Shown: positions 32,838 to 43,701 of the stretch, one piece after another | How the letters are laid out: each line of letters starts with the position of its first letter | Position numbering within the stretch: position 1 is the stretch's first letter | Assembly: GCA_949752735.1 (NCBI GenBank) | Contig: OX457047.1 | Coordinates: forward strand, 12,775,976-12,839,975 | Source: Lumbricus terrestris | Lineage: Eukaryota; Annelida; Clitellata; Crassiclitellata; Lumbricidae | Reading direction: 5' to 3' | DNA length: 64,000 bases | Notes under the pieces: generated by a model | Told to the model about the DNA's origin: nothing | What the model saw: the letters and a program-made list of their open reading frames with translations, nothing else | Database searches by the model: none | Made by a program: the position numbers and the translations under genes

Positions 32838-34408
32838 CATAGGCGTAGGGGACATTTCAGCAGTGGGGGGGATTTTTTTTAACTTTTGCCCAAAAACATA
32901 AACCCAAAATAATTGACGTCGTGCACACATAGCCACCTCTGTTCTTGCACCCACCCACACCCGGGGACAAGGGGCAGAGGGTCAAATATCCTGTGGCCCG
33001 GTCATTATTATAGCCTATATAATTTTATATAGGGACCAGGCTGGGTAATTTTAGGCCTATAATGCAAATTTATTATGTAGCCTATGTATAATATTTCTGA
33101 CACTTAACCAGTTCAAACTTCACACTAGCAACTGATTAAATTCAAAATTGTATATTGTTTTGTATTGTATTGAATCATCTACCAAGCGTCTGTAGTAGGG
33201 TGAACAGTTCAGAGGTGCTCCTGGTACGCAAGACCATGCGCGAAGAGGCAGGTTTTAGGAGGATGTAAAGAAGAAGAGACACTGCCAGAGAAAGTGTAGT
33301 GCGAACGCATGGAGAAAGCAGCCTTTGTTCGCGGCAGACCGTTGAAGTTATAAAATTGATATGCCTATAAGCAGGGTGAGAATTGCTGGGGGATTGGGGG
33401 TTTCAACTCCCCAGTCTTTCTTAGAGCCCCATAGTAAAATCTGTGTTTCACACCCAAATTTCAAGTGGATAATGGTCCAACCCCCCAGTTATTTTTCCAC
33501 AATTCTTACACTGCCTATAAGCTCATTTCAAAGAGAATGAGCAATTGAGGTAAATGATCAACACTGAGCCATAGCAGTTCTAGGAAGGAGGAAGCAAGAG
33601 TCCAGTCTGTTGGATAAACGAAGTGAATGGTTGGAGGAAGCGGAGAGAGGCCTTAGTATAACGCCGGTCAAATATTTTGGGCAAAACCCCGCTGAGCCCT
33701 GAAGATCAGAGGGAGGAACTTAGATTGTATGTGAGCACGGAGAGGAAGCCAATGGGTGGGGATAGAACGGCGAAAGATACTGAGACACCTTAAATGAAAA
33801 TTAGAGGAATGTGTGCATTTGGAAATGTGCTCAGTTAAGGTATAGGCCTACCCCTCATTTAAGTGAGCTATCAAGTGCAACACCCTGATCCCGCACACTT
33901 GACAAAAAGGAAAATATCGAACATTTTCAGAAAGCAGAACAAGATCTGTACGTTCAATGCTGATTGTTGATGTGCGCAAGATTATCGTGTCTATTTTGCC
34001 TCATGACCAGGGATAGAAGAAATTTCGATGTCACTCAGGCAGTGAATTCTGTGATCTGTACGTGGCACCTGGCTTGAATGCTGTGAATTTCCCCTAATGC
34101 CACGAATAGTCGCAATTTTCCCTGACAAATTTGCTCCAATTCTCGCCATTATTTGCAATATTCTACCGTGAATTCGATCTTAACTTTTTTTAGGAATTTC
34201 TGCTACCAATGGTTGTTGTGAGCTAATATTGAACTCGATTCGGGCAATTTGGAACAGGGAGATAAATTGATAATGTGGTGTACCAATGAACGTTGAACTT
34301 CAAGAAGTTTTTTAAAATATTTTTGCGGGTCTTCTTGCCTGAAAAAACAGACTTGCCCGAAATTTGGGGGGCATTTGCCCCTCTGGACCCCCGTCTGCTA
34401 CGCCTATG
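32838..34408. mobile_element. hAT transposon, CATAGGCGTAG ends, 8-bp TSD (1.57 kb)
   Basis: The ends CATAGGCGTAG and CTACGCCTATG are perfect inverted repeats, flanked by GGTACTAA at 32830-32837 and 34409-34416. G-runs (GTGGGGGGGATT, left) and C-runs (GACCCCCGTC, right) are subterminal. No transposase frame is visible. A segment near 33170-33290 recalls antisense LINE 3' sequence (CAGAGGTGCTCCTGG), perhaps an old insertion. Confidence 0.85.
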
Positions 34409-34617
34409 GGTACTAATGAAAACAAATAAATCTAAACAAATTAAGTTTCTATTTAGTGCTTCTCAGTCACCATTAGGTCACATTTAAAACTGTACAGTCA
34501 TGCGGCTGCTCAACTCATTGGTTTGGTAAGTAATAGTTTAGTTCTGTCTACATGTATGTAAGATGCTTAACAAGTTAGCCAGCTTATTTTTCAGACAAGC
34601 TTTAAACTATAACATAC

Positions 34618-35235
34618 TAGATGTGTTACCCGGCGTTGCCCGGGAAATTTTGGGTTTTCAAAACTACTCCTCTGGGGTACCCAGCGTTGACCGCTAAACT
34701 GCGGGTTTTCGGTAACCCTCCACCCCACCCTGCTTCCCCAAAAGGCCAAACATGACCCATCCCTGAGGGGCGGGTGTGTGTGCTGACCTTGGCCTAATAC
34801 AATAATTGCAGGCTGTCTGTTCTGTCAGTATAGTTAATATTTCTGTGATCTGCGTTCTTGTGAATATTATTGTTTGAACTGTATAATTCAACTGCATAAT
34901 TGTCCACTGTAACCTGTTTTGGTTTGTCAACCGGATTGTTACGGAAATTATTATTGGGCGAGAATGACATCATGCGGACTGTCGACTCTTTAGTAATGCG
35001 GCAGCGTGGCTGATTAAATCTGTCTTAAAACGCTAATTACTATGGTTTTAAAGTGAATTAAGAGCTGAAAATAGTCGCGTTGACCTTAAAGTTTGGGTAA
35101 TAATCAATTGCAAAATTTTGTAAAACCGATGCTCTGTCATTTCCGAGCCTGTTCTGGGACAAAGAGTCAAAATACATCCGGACATACAAACAAATGGAAG
35201 GACAAACTTTTAGAAATATATTAAAGATTTTGGCA
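34618..35235. mobile_element. Retroposon-like repeat starting CTAGATGTGTTACCCGGCG
   Basis: It begins CTAGATGTGTTACCCGGCGT and TGCCCGGG, and ends with CGGACATACAAACAAATGG and AAATATATTAAAGATT. Such a beginning and a 'GACATACAAAC…' end are familiar to me from dispersed invertebrate repeats of undetermined class. It resembles 20067-20640 in architecture. No coding frame is present. Confidence 0.5.
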
Positions 35236-35499
35236 GCAGAAATATCTTGCCAATGTTGCAACAAGCATGATACATGTACGTTTTGCCACATTTGTGATGA
35301 GTAAGCCTCAGACACACCACGCCTGGACTAGGCAATAAAGCATATGAGCTGTAATTTGGTTGCAAGACTAGAGAGACCAAGGAATGGGTGCCTCTCGTTT
35401 GCTGTGGAAGATGTGGTGTAGACCTTAGAGTTTGGCTCCGAAGTCCTGTGAAAGCAATGTCATTTGCCGTCCCGATGATCTGGTGAAAAGAGAAATATC

Positions 35500-36420
35500 A
35501 TGTGACGGACTGCTAATTTTGTCTCACTAATGTTTCTGGTTTCTCTGGCAAGAATAAGAAAGGAGACTGAATACCCAGATCTTCTTTTGACAACAATCCC
35601 AGTGCCACACAATGAAAGTCTTCGTATACTGAAGCCACAAGAGAAATGGAGCTTAGACGAAGGAGATGAAGATGCTGCTGCATTGATCCAGCCAGGAACG
35701 AGTATACAGCTGCTGACAGTGATCCGGATTTTGAACCAGGTAGGCCTATGTCTGGCGAGCCTCATCTCATCACACAGTTGGAATTGAACGACCTGGTCAT
35801 AGGTTTGTTGAAAGCAAAAGTAGATCAACTGGATTCAAGACTGGAGTTTGCTGTCACCATTGCAAGTGCTGGACAGAAATCAATCCGAGAAAGATATTTC
35901 TGCCATCTCTTCACTTAACGCTGGAACTTATGAAATTTCTTTGGTATAAGCCACGCACACGGATGGTGAAGGTTTTCTTTATCTGCAACAGAAGTTCCAA
36001 AGAATAAGTGATGCCAAGATCAAGGAAGGCATTTTTGTGGATCGACAGATCAGACACATCATCAATGACAAGCAGTTGGAATATCTGTTGGATTGACCAG
36101 AGACAATCACCTGGAAGCACTGAAGGATGTTGTGGAGAATTTTCTTGGTAATTACATTAAAGTGGGTAACAAAATCTTACAGCATACTGACATAAATTGC
36201 AACATGTCACTTAAGATTAACATCATGCTTTCCCACTTGAATTTTTTCCCAAGTTTCCCACAAATCTAGCGATGAACACCAGGACATTGCCACAATGAAA
36301 AACGGTATCAGGGACACTGGAATCCAGCAATGTTGTCTGACAATAGCTGGACACTGCAGCAAGATGTGCAGACAAAGAATACAAATGAAAATCAGCATCA
36401 AAGCATTTTAGACTATGGAT
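35500..36420 (+). pseudogene. Decayed transposon-associated gene of a widespread uncharacterised family
   Basis: Plus-strand frames, with shifts between them, read RKETEYPDLLLTTIPVP, QEKWSLDEGDEDAA, LITQLELNDLVIGLLKAK, DSRLEFAVT, then KIKEGIFVDRQIRHIINDK, TWKALKDVVENFLGNY and MSLKINIMLSHL. From memory, these match in order a large uncharacterised protein family repeatedly predicted in fish, arthropod and cnidarian genomes, where the parent shows 'LNDLVRDL.LSK', 'GIFDGPQIRKLI.D' and 'VVKNFLGN' boxes and lies in mobile DNA. A large central part is deleted, and stops and frameshifts are frequent. The superfamily is not known to me. Bases 36151-36224 are repeated exactly at 40490-40563. Confidence 0.65.
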
Positions 36421-36663
36421 CTAGCAGCATCTTATATACATTGTATATGTGCAACTGAACAGGGAATAACCATGAACACCTTTAGTTTCATGCTTCTCAA
36501 CATTTCTAAGTGATACAGCCATCATCAGCACCCAATTTTATGAGGAAGAACTGTTCTGAAGATTTGTTGTCCAATTAAATTAAATTATAATAATATATGT
36601 ATGCAATATACGAGTATTTCAGTTAAAATCCTGCAAGCCATTTTTCTCAAAAACCTTACATAA

Positions 36664-37457
36664 GGCCAAAAAAAATAATGTTGTGTTTCCGGTAACAAAG
36701 CTCTAAAAAATTGGATAGGTAGGTCGAAAAATATTTTTATTTTGGTAAAATATTTTTATACAGTGACTATCCGAAAAATTATACCCAACTACTCTTTTTT
36801 GCATAAAGGTACACGCTGCAACAAAGTACATGTTCTAAGCAGGTATAAACTGCCCATTTCTAGACTGTGTGTACCTAAAATTGCTCTAGAAAACAATTCT
36901 ATTAATTTCATTTTGTTGACATCTTTTCTGGTAAGATAAAGTGGGAAGGGAAGGGGGAAGATAAGTGCGAACAGAACATCACTGCTAGGGGTCGTTCCAG
37001 ACTGGCCGAGCCAGTGACTAGTTACACCTAGACTAGAGGGTGCTAGATTTATTTTCTCTAGTCACAGTTAGAGGTGGCTCAAGTGAGAATGATAAGGCTA
37101 GAGGTTTCTCAAGACTGGCAACCAGGAAGTAGTTAGGCAGGCGTGAAACTCTAAGGCAATGTCACTGTAAATGACAAAATTTACACAAAATTTTCCGAGT
37201 TGCAGCAATAAAAGTCAGTCGGTTGGGTTTTACCAGAAACACAACATTTTTTGCCTAAGATCCAACTCTATACGGAAGGCAATGTCACCGTATTATGTCA
37301 ATACAATTTTTTTTTAAATTCAAAAAAAAGTTAAAAAAATGTTGATTAAAAAAATATTTAATTAATTTTTTTAAAATATTTTTTACAAAATTATTTGAGT
37401 CGCGGCAATGAAAGAGGGTCGGTCGGGTTACCGGAAACACAAAATTATTTTTTGGCC
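36664..37457. mobile_element. PIF/Harbinger-like element, copy 2 (794 bp)
   Basis: The ends GGCCAAAAAAAATAATGTTG and (complement) GGCCAAAAAATAATTTTGTG continue with TGTTTCCGGTAAC on each side. It is flanked by TAA at 36661-36663 and 37458-37460. The body matches copies 1 and 3 over its whole length. It is uninterrupted, so it shows the undisturbed target of the two insertions in copy 1. Confidence 0.9.
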
Positions 37458-37559
37458 TAATACAAAAATTCTGAGAACACCATCGTGTTTCTATAGAAAA
37501 CAGTCCAATATTTTTAGGAAATGAATTTTATAAAAAAAAATTGTTGTCCAGTGAAATCA

Positions 37560-38063
37560 AAGTATAAAAATTCTAGAACTTCACACGATAAAATGCGTTA
37601 GCCCAGTGTTTCACAAAGCGCTCAAAGGAGCATTGCATACTGCGTAGTGTCGTCTTGTGATGGAACAAATCAATTTAGTCTAAAGATGAACATACGAAGA
37701 CAGAGATAGGGCTACTAATCAACACATTGCGTAACTTGGTGATTGATTACATTCATACACCAAATTGAAGTTGTATTTGTAACGAGCATTGATTTTTTGG
37801 TGAGCGTAGATTTTTGCAAGATTACTTTTTTTGTCAATCATCTGAATATATCAATATCATGGTTATAGGAACGCATTTTTTGCTTGATTGTCTAATTTCT
37901 AGGACGCCGAAGCTACACACTAAATAATAAAAACACTGTTAGATACTTTGGTACACTGATCCATGCAAAAACTAATGTATTTTATCATTTGTTACTGACG
38001 CAAATTTATCGTTTTTAATGCACAATTTTTTCAATTTTTCAGTGCAAGTTTTTGGGGTGCCTA
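37560..38063. mobile_element. TAGGG-ended element, copy C (left-truncated)
   Basis: AAAAATTCTAGAACTTCACA, GCGTAACTTGGTGATT, TTAGATACTTTGGTACACTG and the end TTTTTGGGGTGCCTA align with copies A and B in order. The left roughly 300 bp and left TIR are missing. It is more diverged than copies A and B. Confidence 0.75.
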
Positions 38064-38074
38064 ACTATTGACCT

Positions 38075-39807
38075 ATTGAGGAAGAACCAGAGAAATGTTT
38101 GCAGAACTGAGAAAAATAACTGGTAAATTCACACCAAGAAAGGGATCACTGAAAAACGCAAGCGGAGAAGTATTAGGAGACAGTGAAGAAATGAAAAGCA
38201 GATGGAAGGAATACACAGAAAATCTCTACAAAGCCGATGATAGAGTGAACAAGGAGGAAGAGATATCGATGGCCACAGGGGACTACGAGAAAGAACCAAG
38301 TGTCATGAGATCGAAGGTGGAGTGGGCAATCAAAAAAATCAAGGATAATAAGACACCTGAGGCGGATGAGATACCCATTGAGCTGATCAAAGAGGCTGGA
38401 GACGGAATGATAGAAGAACTAACAGCACTATGCAATCTGATATGGGAAACAGAAAAATGGCCCAAAGACTGGGAAAAGTCCATATTCATACCTATCTTCA
38501 AAAAAGGCGACGCCAGGGAATGTGAAAACTACAGTACAATAGCGCTGATATCACATGCAAGTAAGATCCTACTGAAGATTATACATAAAAGGATGGAGAG
38601 GACGATTGAGAGGGAACTGCCTGTCCATCAGGCAGGTTTCAGGAGACCACATAGCGAACAAGAGACCACATAGCGAACCTCAGATGGACAATGGAGAAAC
38701 AGAGAGAATTCGGACAAGAGGTACACATATGCTTTATTATAGCAAGGCCTTCGACTGCATCGATCATGCTCTGATGTGGAGGACTCTAGGGGAAATGTGG
38801 ATCCTGACACACCTCATAAAACTCCTCAAGAACCCATACGGGAACCAGATGGCCGTGGTTAGGACGGAGCATGGCGAAACTATAACCTTCCAAATAAAGA
38901 AAGGAGTTCGGCAGGGGTGCATATTATCGCCATACCTGTTCAACCTTTACGCTGAAATGATAGTGAGGAAAGCAGGCTTAGAGGAAACAAATGTGAGGAT
39001 AGCGGGCAGGACACTGAACAATTTAAGATATGCGGACGATACAACGTTACTGGCAGGGAAAGGGGAAGATCTAAAAGATATCATCAGAAAATTAAAACCA
39101 GAAAGCGAGAAGGCTGGACTGTATTTCAACTTAAAGAAGACCAAAATCATGACCACGGAAAATTGGACAAACTTCGAGGTAGATGGAGAGGTGATGGAGG
39201 TGGTGACAAGTTTCTGCTTCTTGGGAGCCATGATAGAAAATGATGGCGGATGTGACAGAGAGATACGACGGAGGATTACATTGGGAAAGTCTGCAGCAAA
39301 GGGACTAGAAAAAATATGGAAGGAAAAACACGTGAGCCTGATGACGAAGACAAGAATTGAAAAGGCAATGATATTCCCAGTGGTGCTGTATGGATGTGAA
39401 ACATGGACAAAAACAAAGGCCTTAGAAAGGAAAATCGATGCTTGCGAAATGTGGATATAGAGGAAGGTATTGAGAACCCCATGGATCGAAAAAAGAACAA
39501 ATGAATCCATATTACAAGAGATAGGACAGGCACGAGGGAATATGTCATTAGGGCAGCGAGCGGCAAGGCAGAAGTTGGCATTCTTCGGACATGTGATGCG
39601 AGCAAACGGCCTGGAAAAGGATATGATGCTGGCCTGCGGAGAGGGAGGAAGGAGAGGACGCCCAAGAAGGAGGTGGATGGAAGAAATACACGAGAGAACG
39701 AAGATGAACTTGGAGGAACTGAGAAACGCGACGGAAGATCGTAGCAAGTGGAGAAGGTTGATCATGGCGGCGGTCGCTAAGGTTCAAAGAATCGACGGCA
39801 CAAGGTG
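38075..39807 (+). mobile_element. 5'-truncated RTE-like LINE with 12-bp TSD, disabled
   Basis: It is flanked by AACTATTGACCT at 38063-38074 and 39808-39819 and ends with a CACAAGGTG tail. Frames 38095-38673, 38606-39460 and 39470-39808 together hold the reverse transcriptase boxes: AGFRR, YYSKAFDCIDH, KKGVRQGCILSPYLF, NLRYADDTTLLAG, VLYGCETWTKT and QKLAFFGHVMR. A 19-bp tandem duplication (GAGACCACATAGCGAACAA at 38643 and again from 38662) causes one frameshift. A TAG at 39458-39460 replaces a Trp codon. It is related to, but older than, 30679-32309. Confidence 0.9.
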
Positions 39808-39879
39808 AACTATTGACCTTATATAGTTGTATTGAAATTTGACATGTGTTTGTTTTGTTTGTTTGTATGTGCACTTGTA

Positions 39880-40078
39880 ATAGCGCCCCTTAAAGCTACC
39901 TACTCAGAGGCACTCCCGACTACAGAGCGGACACTGCATCGGAGTTTCACGCCGAAGCGCTGAGCAATTGCGAGTGAAGGACTTGCCCAAGGTCCCGGCG
40001 CGGCGACTTGAGGTGGATTCAAACCTGCAACCCTTCGGCTGCAAGCAACGAACATACCCACTACACCACCGTGCCCCA
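39880..40078 (-). mobile_element. tRNA-derived SINE (minus), complete
   Basis: On the minus strand: GGGGCACGGTGGTGTAGTGG (A box), a B box GGTTTGAATCC, then TTGGGCAAGTCCTTCACTCG, GGCGTGAAACTCCGATGCAG, GGGAGTGCCTCTGAGTAG and GGGGCGCTATTAC. Head, body and tail match the plus-strand copies at 1405 and 60789. Confidence 0.8.
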
Positions 40079-40117
40079 TAATTATATAATAATAATAATA
40101 AATGTGCATGTATATGA

Positions 40118-40270
40118 CCATTTATATAGCGCCTTAACAAGAATCTCACGAAGGCGCTTAACGTAGCTACCCAACAGATTTCAACAGATGCGATTTAAGA
40201 GATTTAGAAAATGTTTCCTGAGATGCATTCGGTGCAATGTTGCGAATTGTTAATGGAAGACTGTTCTAGT
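40118..40270 (-). mobile_element. LINE 3'-end fragment of a related tail family
   Basis: CCATTTATATAGCGCCTTAA, then CGAAGGCGCTTAACGTAGCT, then AAGAGATTTAGAAAATGTTTC is a variant of the antisense LINE 3' tail with different internal sequence. The SINE at 39880-40078 lies just upstream with an (AAT)n in between. Confidence 0.5.
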
Positions 40271-40489
40271 AGGGTATAATTATTATTATTATTGTTATAA
40301 ACAGACACTGGGCAATGAATTATCTCAAAGTTTTGTATAGCAAAGCAGATATCAAGCGGGGAATCTCCAGACGAAGTCATGTTGCTGAAGACCAATCACA
40401 GACACAGCTTAACTTGAACAAAAGCAAAGCTGTATATCAGTGTGAGCTGCACTGCTAGTGTCGTGAAATTGTCTCACTCCTGACAAGAC

Positions 40490-40563
40490 ATTACATTAAA
40501 GTGGGTAACAAAATCTTACAGCATACTGACATAAATTGCAACATGTCACTTAAGATTAACATC
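40490..40563. repeat. Exact 74-bp duplicate of 36151-36224
   Basis: The stretch from ATTACATTAAAGTGGGTAAC to CACTTAAGATTAACATC is identical at both places, while the flanks differ. The source lies in the transposon-associated pseudogene at 35500-36420. Confidence 0.85.
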
Positions 40564-41292
40564 TTTGGTTTGTCAAGCAGTGCACAACCGAACCTTTCTC
40601 TGCAATTTGCTGGTACCACTGCTGAGTAGGGCTGTCAAAGGGTCCTGAATACCTGGGCACCCATTAAAAGGCTTACACTGGTTCCTTTGTCTGATATGCA
40701 TGAAGCTGTAGAGGTGAATTGTTGCAGATGCATACACCAGCCACAGTGGTGGCTTAGTGGACCAGAACCTGTTTAATTACCCACTATTCTAAAGACAAGC
40801 CAAAGGCTCCTATATAATAGAGGCTATTATACATCTAGGTTGCTCAGATGGCCAGTTGTTCACCCTGTGTACACTCAGACCAGTCAAAAATGAGTGCACT
40901 TGAAAAATCTGAAGCTGCCAAACCTACAGGGTGGCTCAAAAAAATGTACCACCGGATAAAATGCGATAACTGACATTTTTCTGTGAAAATTTTCCAATTT
41001 GCAGGGGAATGAATTTCCAACAATCCCTGAAAGTTCCACTTGAAATTTTTCAGATTTGCAAAAGTTACAGCTGTTTAAACTTTCAATTCCGTTTTTTCAA
41101 ATATCCGGAGAATTATGCTCCAATACATGTGATTTCATTAAGATTTCTTGCAAATTACAACATATAAAATGATGCTGATGTCATACGACCTTACTAAGAG
41201 CTGTAAAGAAGCTGTTTATGAAGCAAGCTTTTAGTATTTGGTGATATTTTATAGATTAAGGTCTCAATTTGTGAATCCATTACTGAACATCA

Positions 41293-42400
41293 TGGGCAAA
41301 GTTTCTGCGGAAGATAAAATGGGAACTTGGACGTTGTGTGAACAGAGAGGCTGGGACATCGCGTAATCATAGCAAAATACCCAGTGAAAAGTGGAGCCTG
41401 AGCACATTGAAAGCTATCTGTAAATGTGTTTATTTAAACATTGATCAGATGTCGGAAGAGAGGCAGGAAGTGGTAGTTTGGTCTGACGGAAAAAAGCGTG
41501 ATTTTCACGAAATTCGCTTGGTAATCAAGAGTCAAGTTTGCAAAGCACATTATGGTTTCAGCATCAGATCAGCAGGCATGTATCATGGCTGCAAGAAAAG
41601 ACTGAACTTCATCCTATTCAGCAGGCTAAATATCAAACTTAATAGTTGAACTATGTTATGGGGGGTCCGTAGCTCAGTGGAGAGAGTGCTGGTCGATAAA
41701 CTGAGAGTCATTATCGCGACCCGGATTCAAGCCTCGCTCAGGGCAAAAATTTATCTGAATTTTCTGTTAGCTGCCAGTGGCGCTTTCTGTTGTGTTGTTT
41801 GCCTCGGGTCTGTTGAAAATAAGATCGCCCCTCCCACTCCTGGCTTGGCTGATTCAGGAGCGTTCCAGCACTTAGGCCATTAGTGTTAAGTTACCGAGCC
41901 TGTTGTAGCCGACCTGCGTGTCGTGCGAAGCTGGCCGTATTTCGTATAACTTGTGCCTGTAATCATTCTGCGGTCTGTCAGATTGAATTCCAATAAACGA
42001 ATATTATTAACTCTCTTACCCAGACTCATTGAAAACATCAGGTATGTCTTAAAATCTGGTTTTATTTTCCAGCAGGACAGTGCGCCGCCTGCTTGCTCGT
42101 AGGGCAAGGTTGATTATGATGCTACCTTATTGCAGTAAATTTATTTGACAAAGATTAATTCGCTAGACCTTAACCCTCTTAATTATCACATCTGGGGAGC
42201 TGTGCTGGGATGCTCAAGACATTTTCATTCCAAGTTGGAGAACATTGGCCAGCTGAAACAAGTGCTGCTAATGTGGGATCAGTTGCCGTAAGACACAATC
42301 AACAAGGCCATACTGAGCTTCACAAAAAGAATTCAAGCTCCTGTTAAAGCAGGGAATGGACACTCCCATCATACCTTACAATAAACTGGAAAACAGAATT
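41293..42400 (+). pseudogene. Mariner-type transposase remnants, interrupted
   Basis: The N-terminal part (41293-41650) reads MGKVSAEDKMGTWTLCEQRG and further, like the helix-turn-helix start of mariner-group transposases. After the SINE insert, 42075-42380 reads QDSAPP, then SLDLNPLNYHIWGAVLG and LKQVLLMWDQLP. QDSAP and the DLNPLDY.IWG box are hallmark catalytic-domain motifs of the mariner DD(D/E)D group, which cut and join transposon ends. In-frame stops and missing segments show it is dead. Confidence 0.8.
41655..42010 (+). mobile_element. Second tRNA-derived SINE family, unrelated to the first
   Basis: GGTCCGTAGCTCAGTGGAGA (A-box region) and GACCCGGATTCAAGCC (B-box region) are spaced as in a tRNA. 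A longer unique body follows (AGTGGCGCTTTCTGTTG, TTCAGGAGCGTTCCAGCACT) and the end reads TTCCAATAAACGAATATTATT. The acceptor stem does not pair properly, so it is not a functional tRNA gene. It has no LINE-like CTTGAAGGGGCGCTATA tail. It sits inside the mariner relic. Confidence 0.6.
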
Positions 42401-43359
42401 CTGAGGTCATAGTGAAAAGTGATGTCATTTGACATGGAAATCAACAAGTACCGTTCATTTTTTAGCGGAAATTTGAAAAAACGGAATTGAAAGTTTAAAC
42501 AGCTGTAACTTTTGCAAACATGAAAAGTTTAAAATGAAACTTTTGGGTATTGTTGGAAATTCATTCCTCTGTAAATTGGAAAATTTTCGCAGAAAAGTTC
42601 AATCGGTTGCGAAGATATCGCATTTTATCAGGTGGTACTTTTTTTGAGCCACCCTGTAGTCAGCAACACAATATAATCAGCGAAAACTATTTAGATTGCC
42701 TGCAACTGGAGATTGCTGAAGCTACAAAGCCTAGTAAAAAAAACTGCATCTAATACAATACAATACAACTGCACTTTAATACCACCCTTCTTACAAAGTT
42801 GACAGATCAGAAATGAAAAATTTATAACAATCCATGAAATTGAATTTAAATGTTTTACTGTACTGATAATTGCAAAAAAAGATGCCACATTAACTCTTTG
42901 GAGTATAAATTAAATAAATTTTTATATATTTACATATGTGACTCATCTGACCAAAACCAGGCCTAAGTCGTTTTTGTGCAATTTGAGTGTCATACATATT
43001 TTTAAACAATAAAGTCTCCTTTACAATGACACAAATTTTATTGTTCTACCCAAGCTACCATGTTTCTGTTGAAAGTTGTGAGTAAAAATTGTGTGAACTG
43101 CTCGAATTACAATTCTGAGAAAATGTATCCAAAGTTTTCTATAACTTTGGAATGCACAAATCTTTAGCATTTGCAACAAATAAATGAACTGCATAAAGAA
43201 GTCTGGGTTTTTAATCATGCTTCATTTGCTATGCTAGCAGTGGTGGCGCCAAACACTTTTTTTAACCAGGGCATAGCCAGGGCAGTCATACAAGTAACCA
43301 GGGCAGAGGGTGAGTCGCGTGCTCAGTACTACGGGCTTACATAAATCGCCCTGGTCACT

Positions 43360-43510
43360 GCTCTGCCAGAATTGTGCTCTACCAGAATTGTTCCCTTCCA
43401 GAACCTTTTTTCTGCAAGAACTTTTGCCCTGCAAGAATTTTTCCTTGCCATAATCTTGCCTTGCTAGAAGTTTAACCTGCCAGAATTTTTCCTGCCAGAA
43501 CTTAAAATGT
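43360..43510. repeat. Short interspersed CTGCCAGAA-type repeat, left arm
   Basis: Ten or so diverged copies of an approximately 18-bp unit, such as CTCTGCCAGAATTGTG, CTACCAGAATTGTTCC and CTGCAAGAATTTTTCC. The same unit makes up 47040-47440. Confidence 0.75.
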
Positions 43511-43701
43511 GAGGTGCTCCATCAAAACCAGGCACATGTTGTTTGTTCAAAGCGAGATTATTTTCTTTTTATTTTACAGCGTGAAATCACATTTCCGTCA
43601 ATGTAGAAATTATTCAGATATCTTCAGTAGAACCTGAGACAGATTCATTTGAAGTATTATATTATGAAAATACCTAAATCGAGAAAATTGCAATTAAAGT
43701 A

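Larger units (their letters stand above)
40927..42656 (+). mobile_element. Mariner-like transposon relic with SINE inside (1.73 kb)
   Basis: The left end CAGGGTGGCTCAAAAAAATG and the right end TTTTTTTGAGCCACCCTG are inverted repeats, flanked by TA at 40925-40926 and 42657-42658. The terminal repeats are long: TTTGCAAAAGTTACAGCTGT on the left pairs with its complement on the right. Transposase remnants run on the plus strand (41293-42400). A SINE-like insert sits at 41655-42010. TA duplication, end sequence and remnants together give Tc1/mariner. Confidence 0.85.

Noticed and set aside
41661..41740. Possible tRNA gene (GTAGCTCAGTGG … GGATTCAAGCC)
   Set aside because: The acceptor stem does not close and the tRNA-like part continues into a SINE body, so it is called a SINE head.
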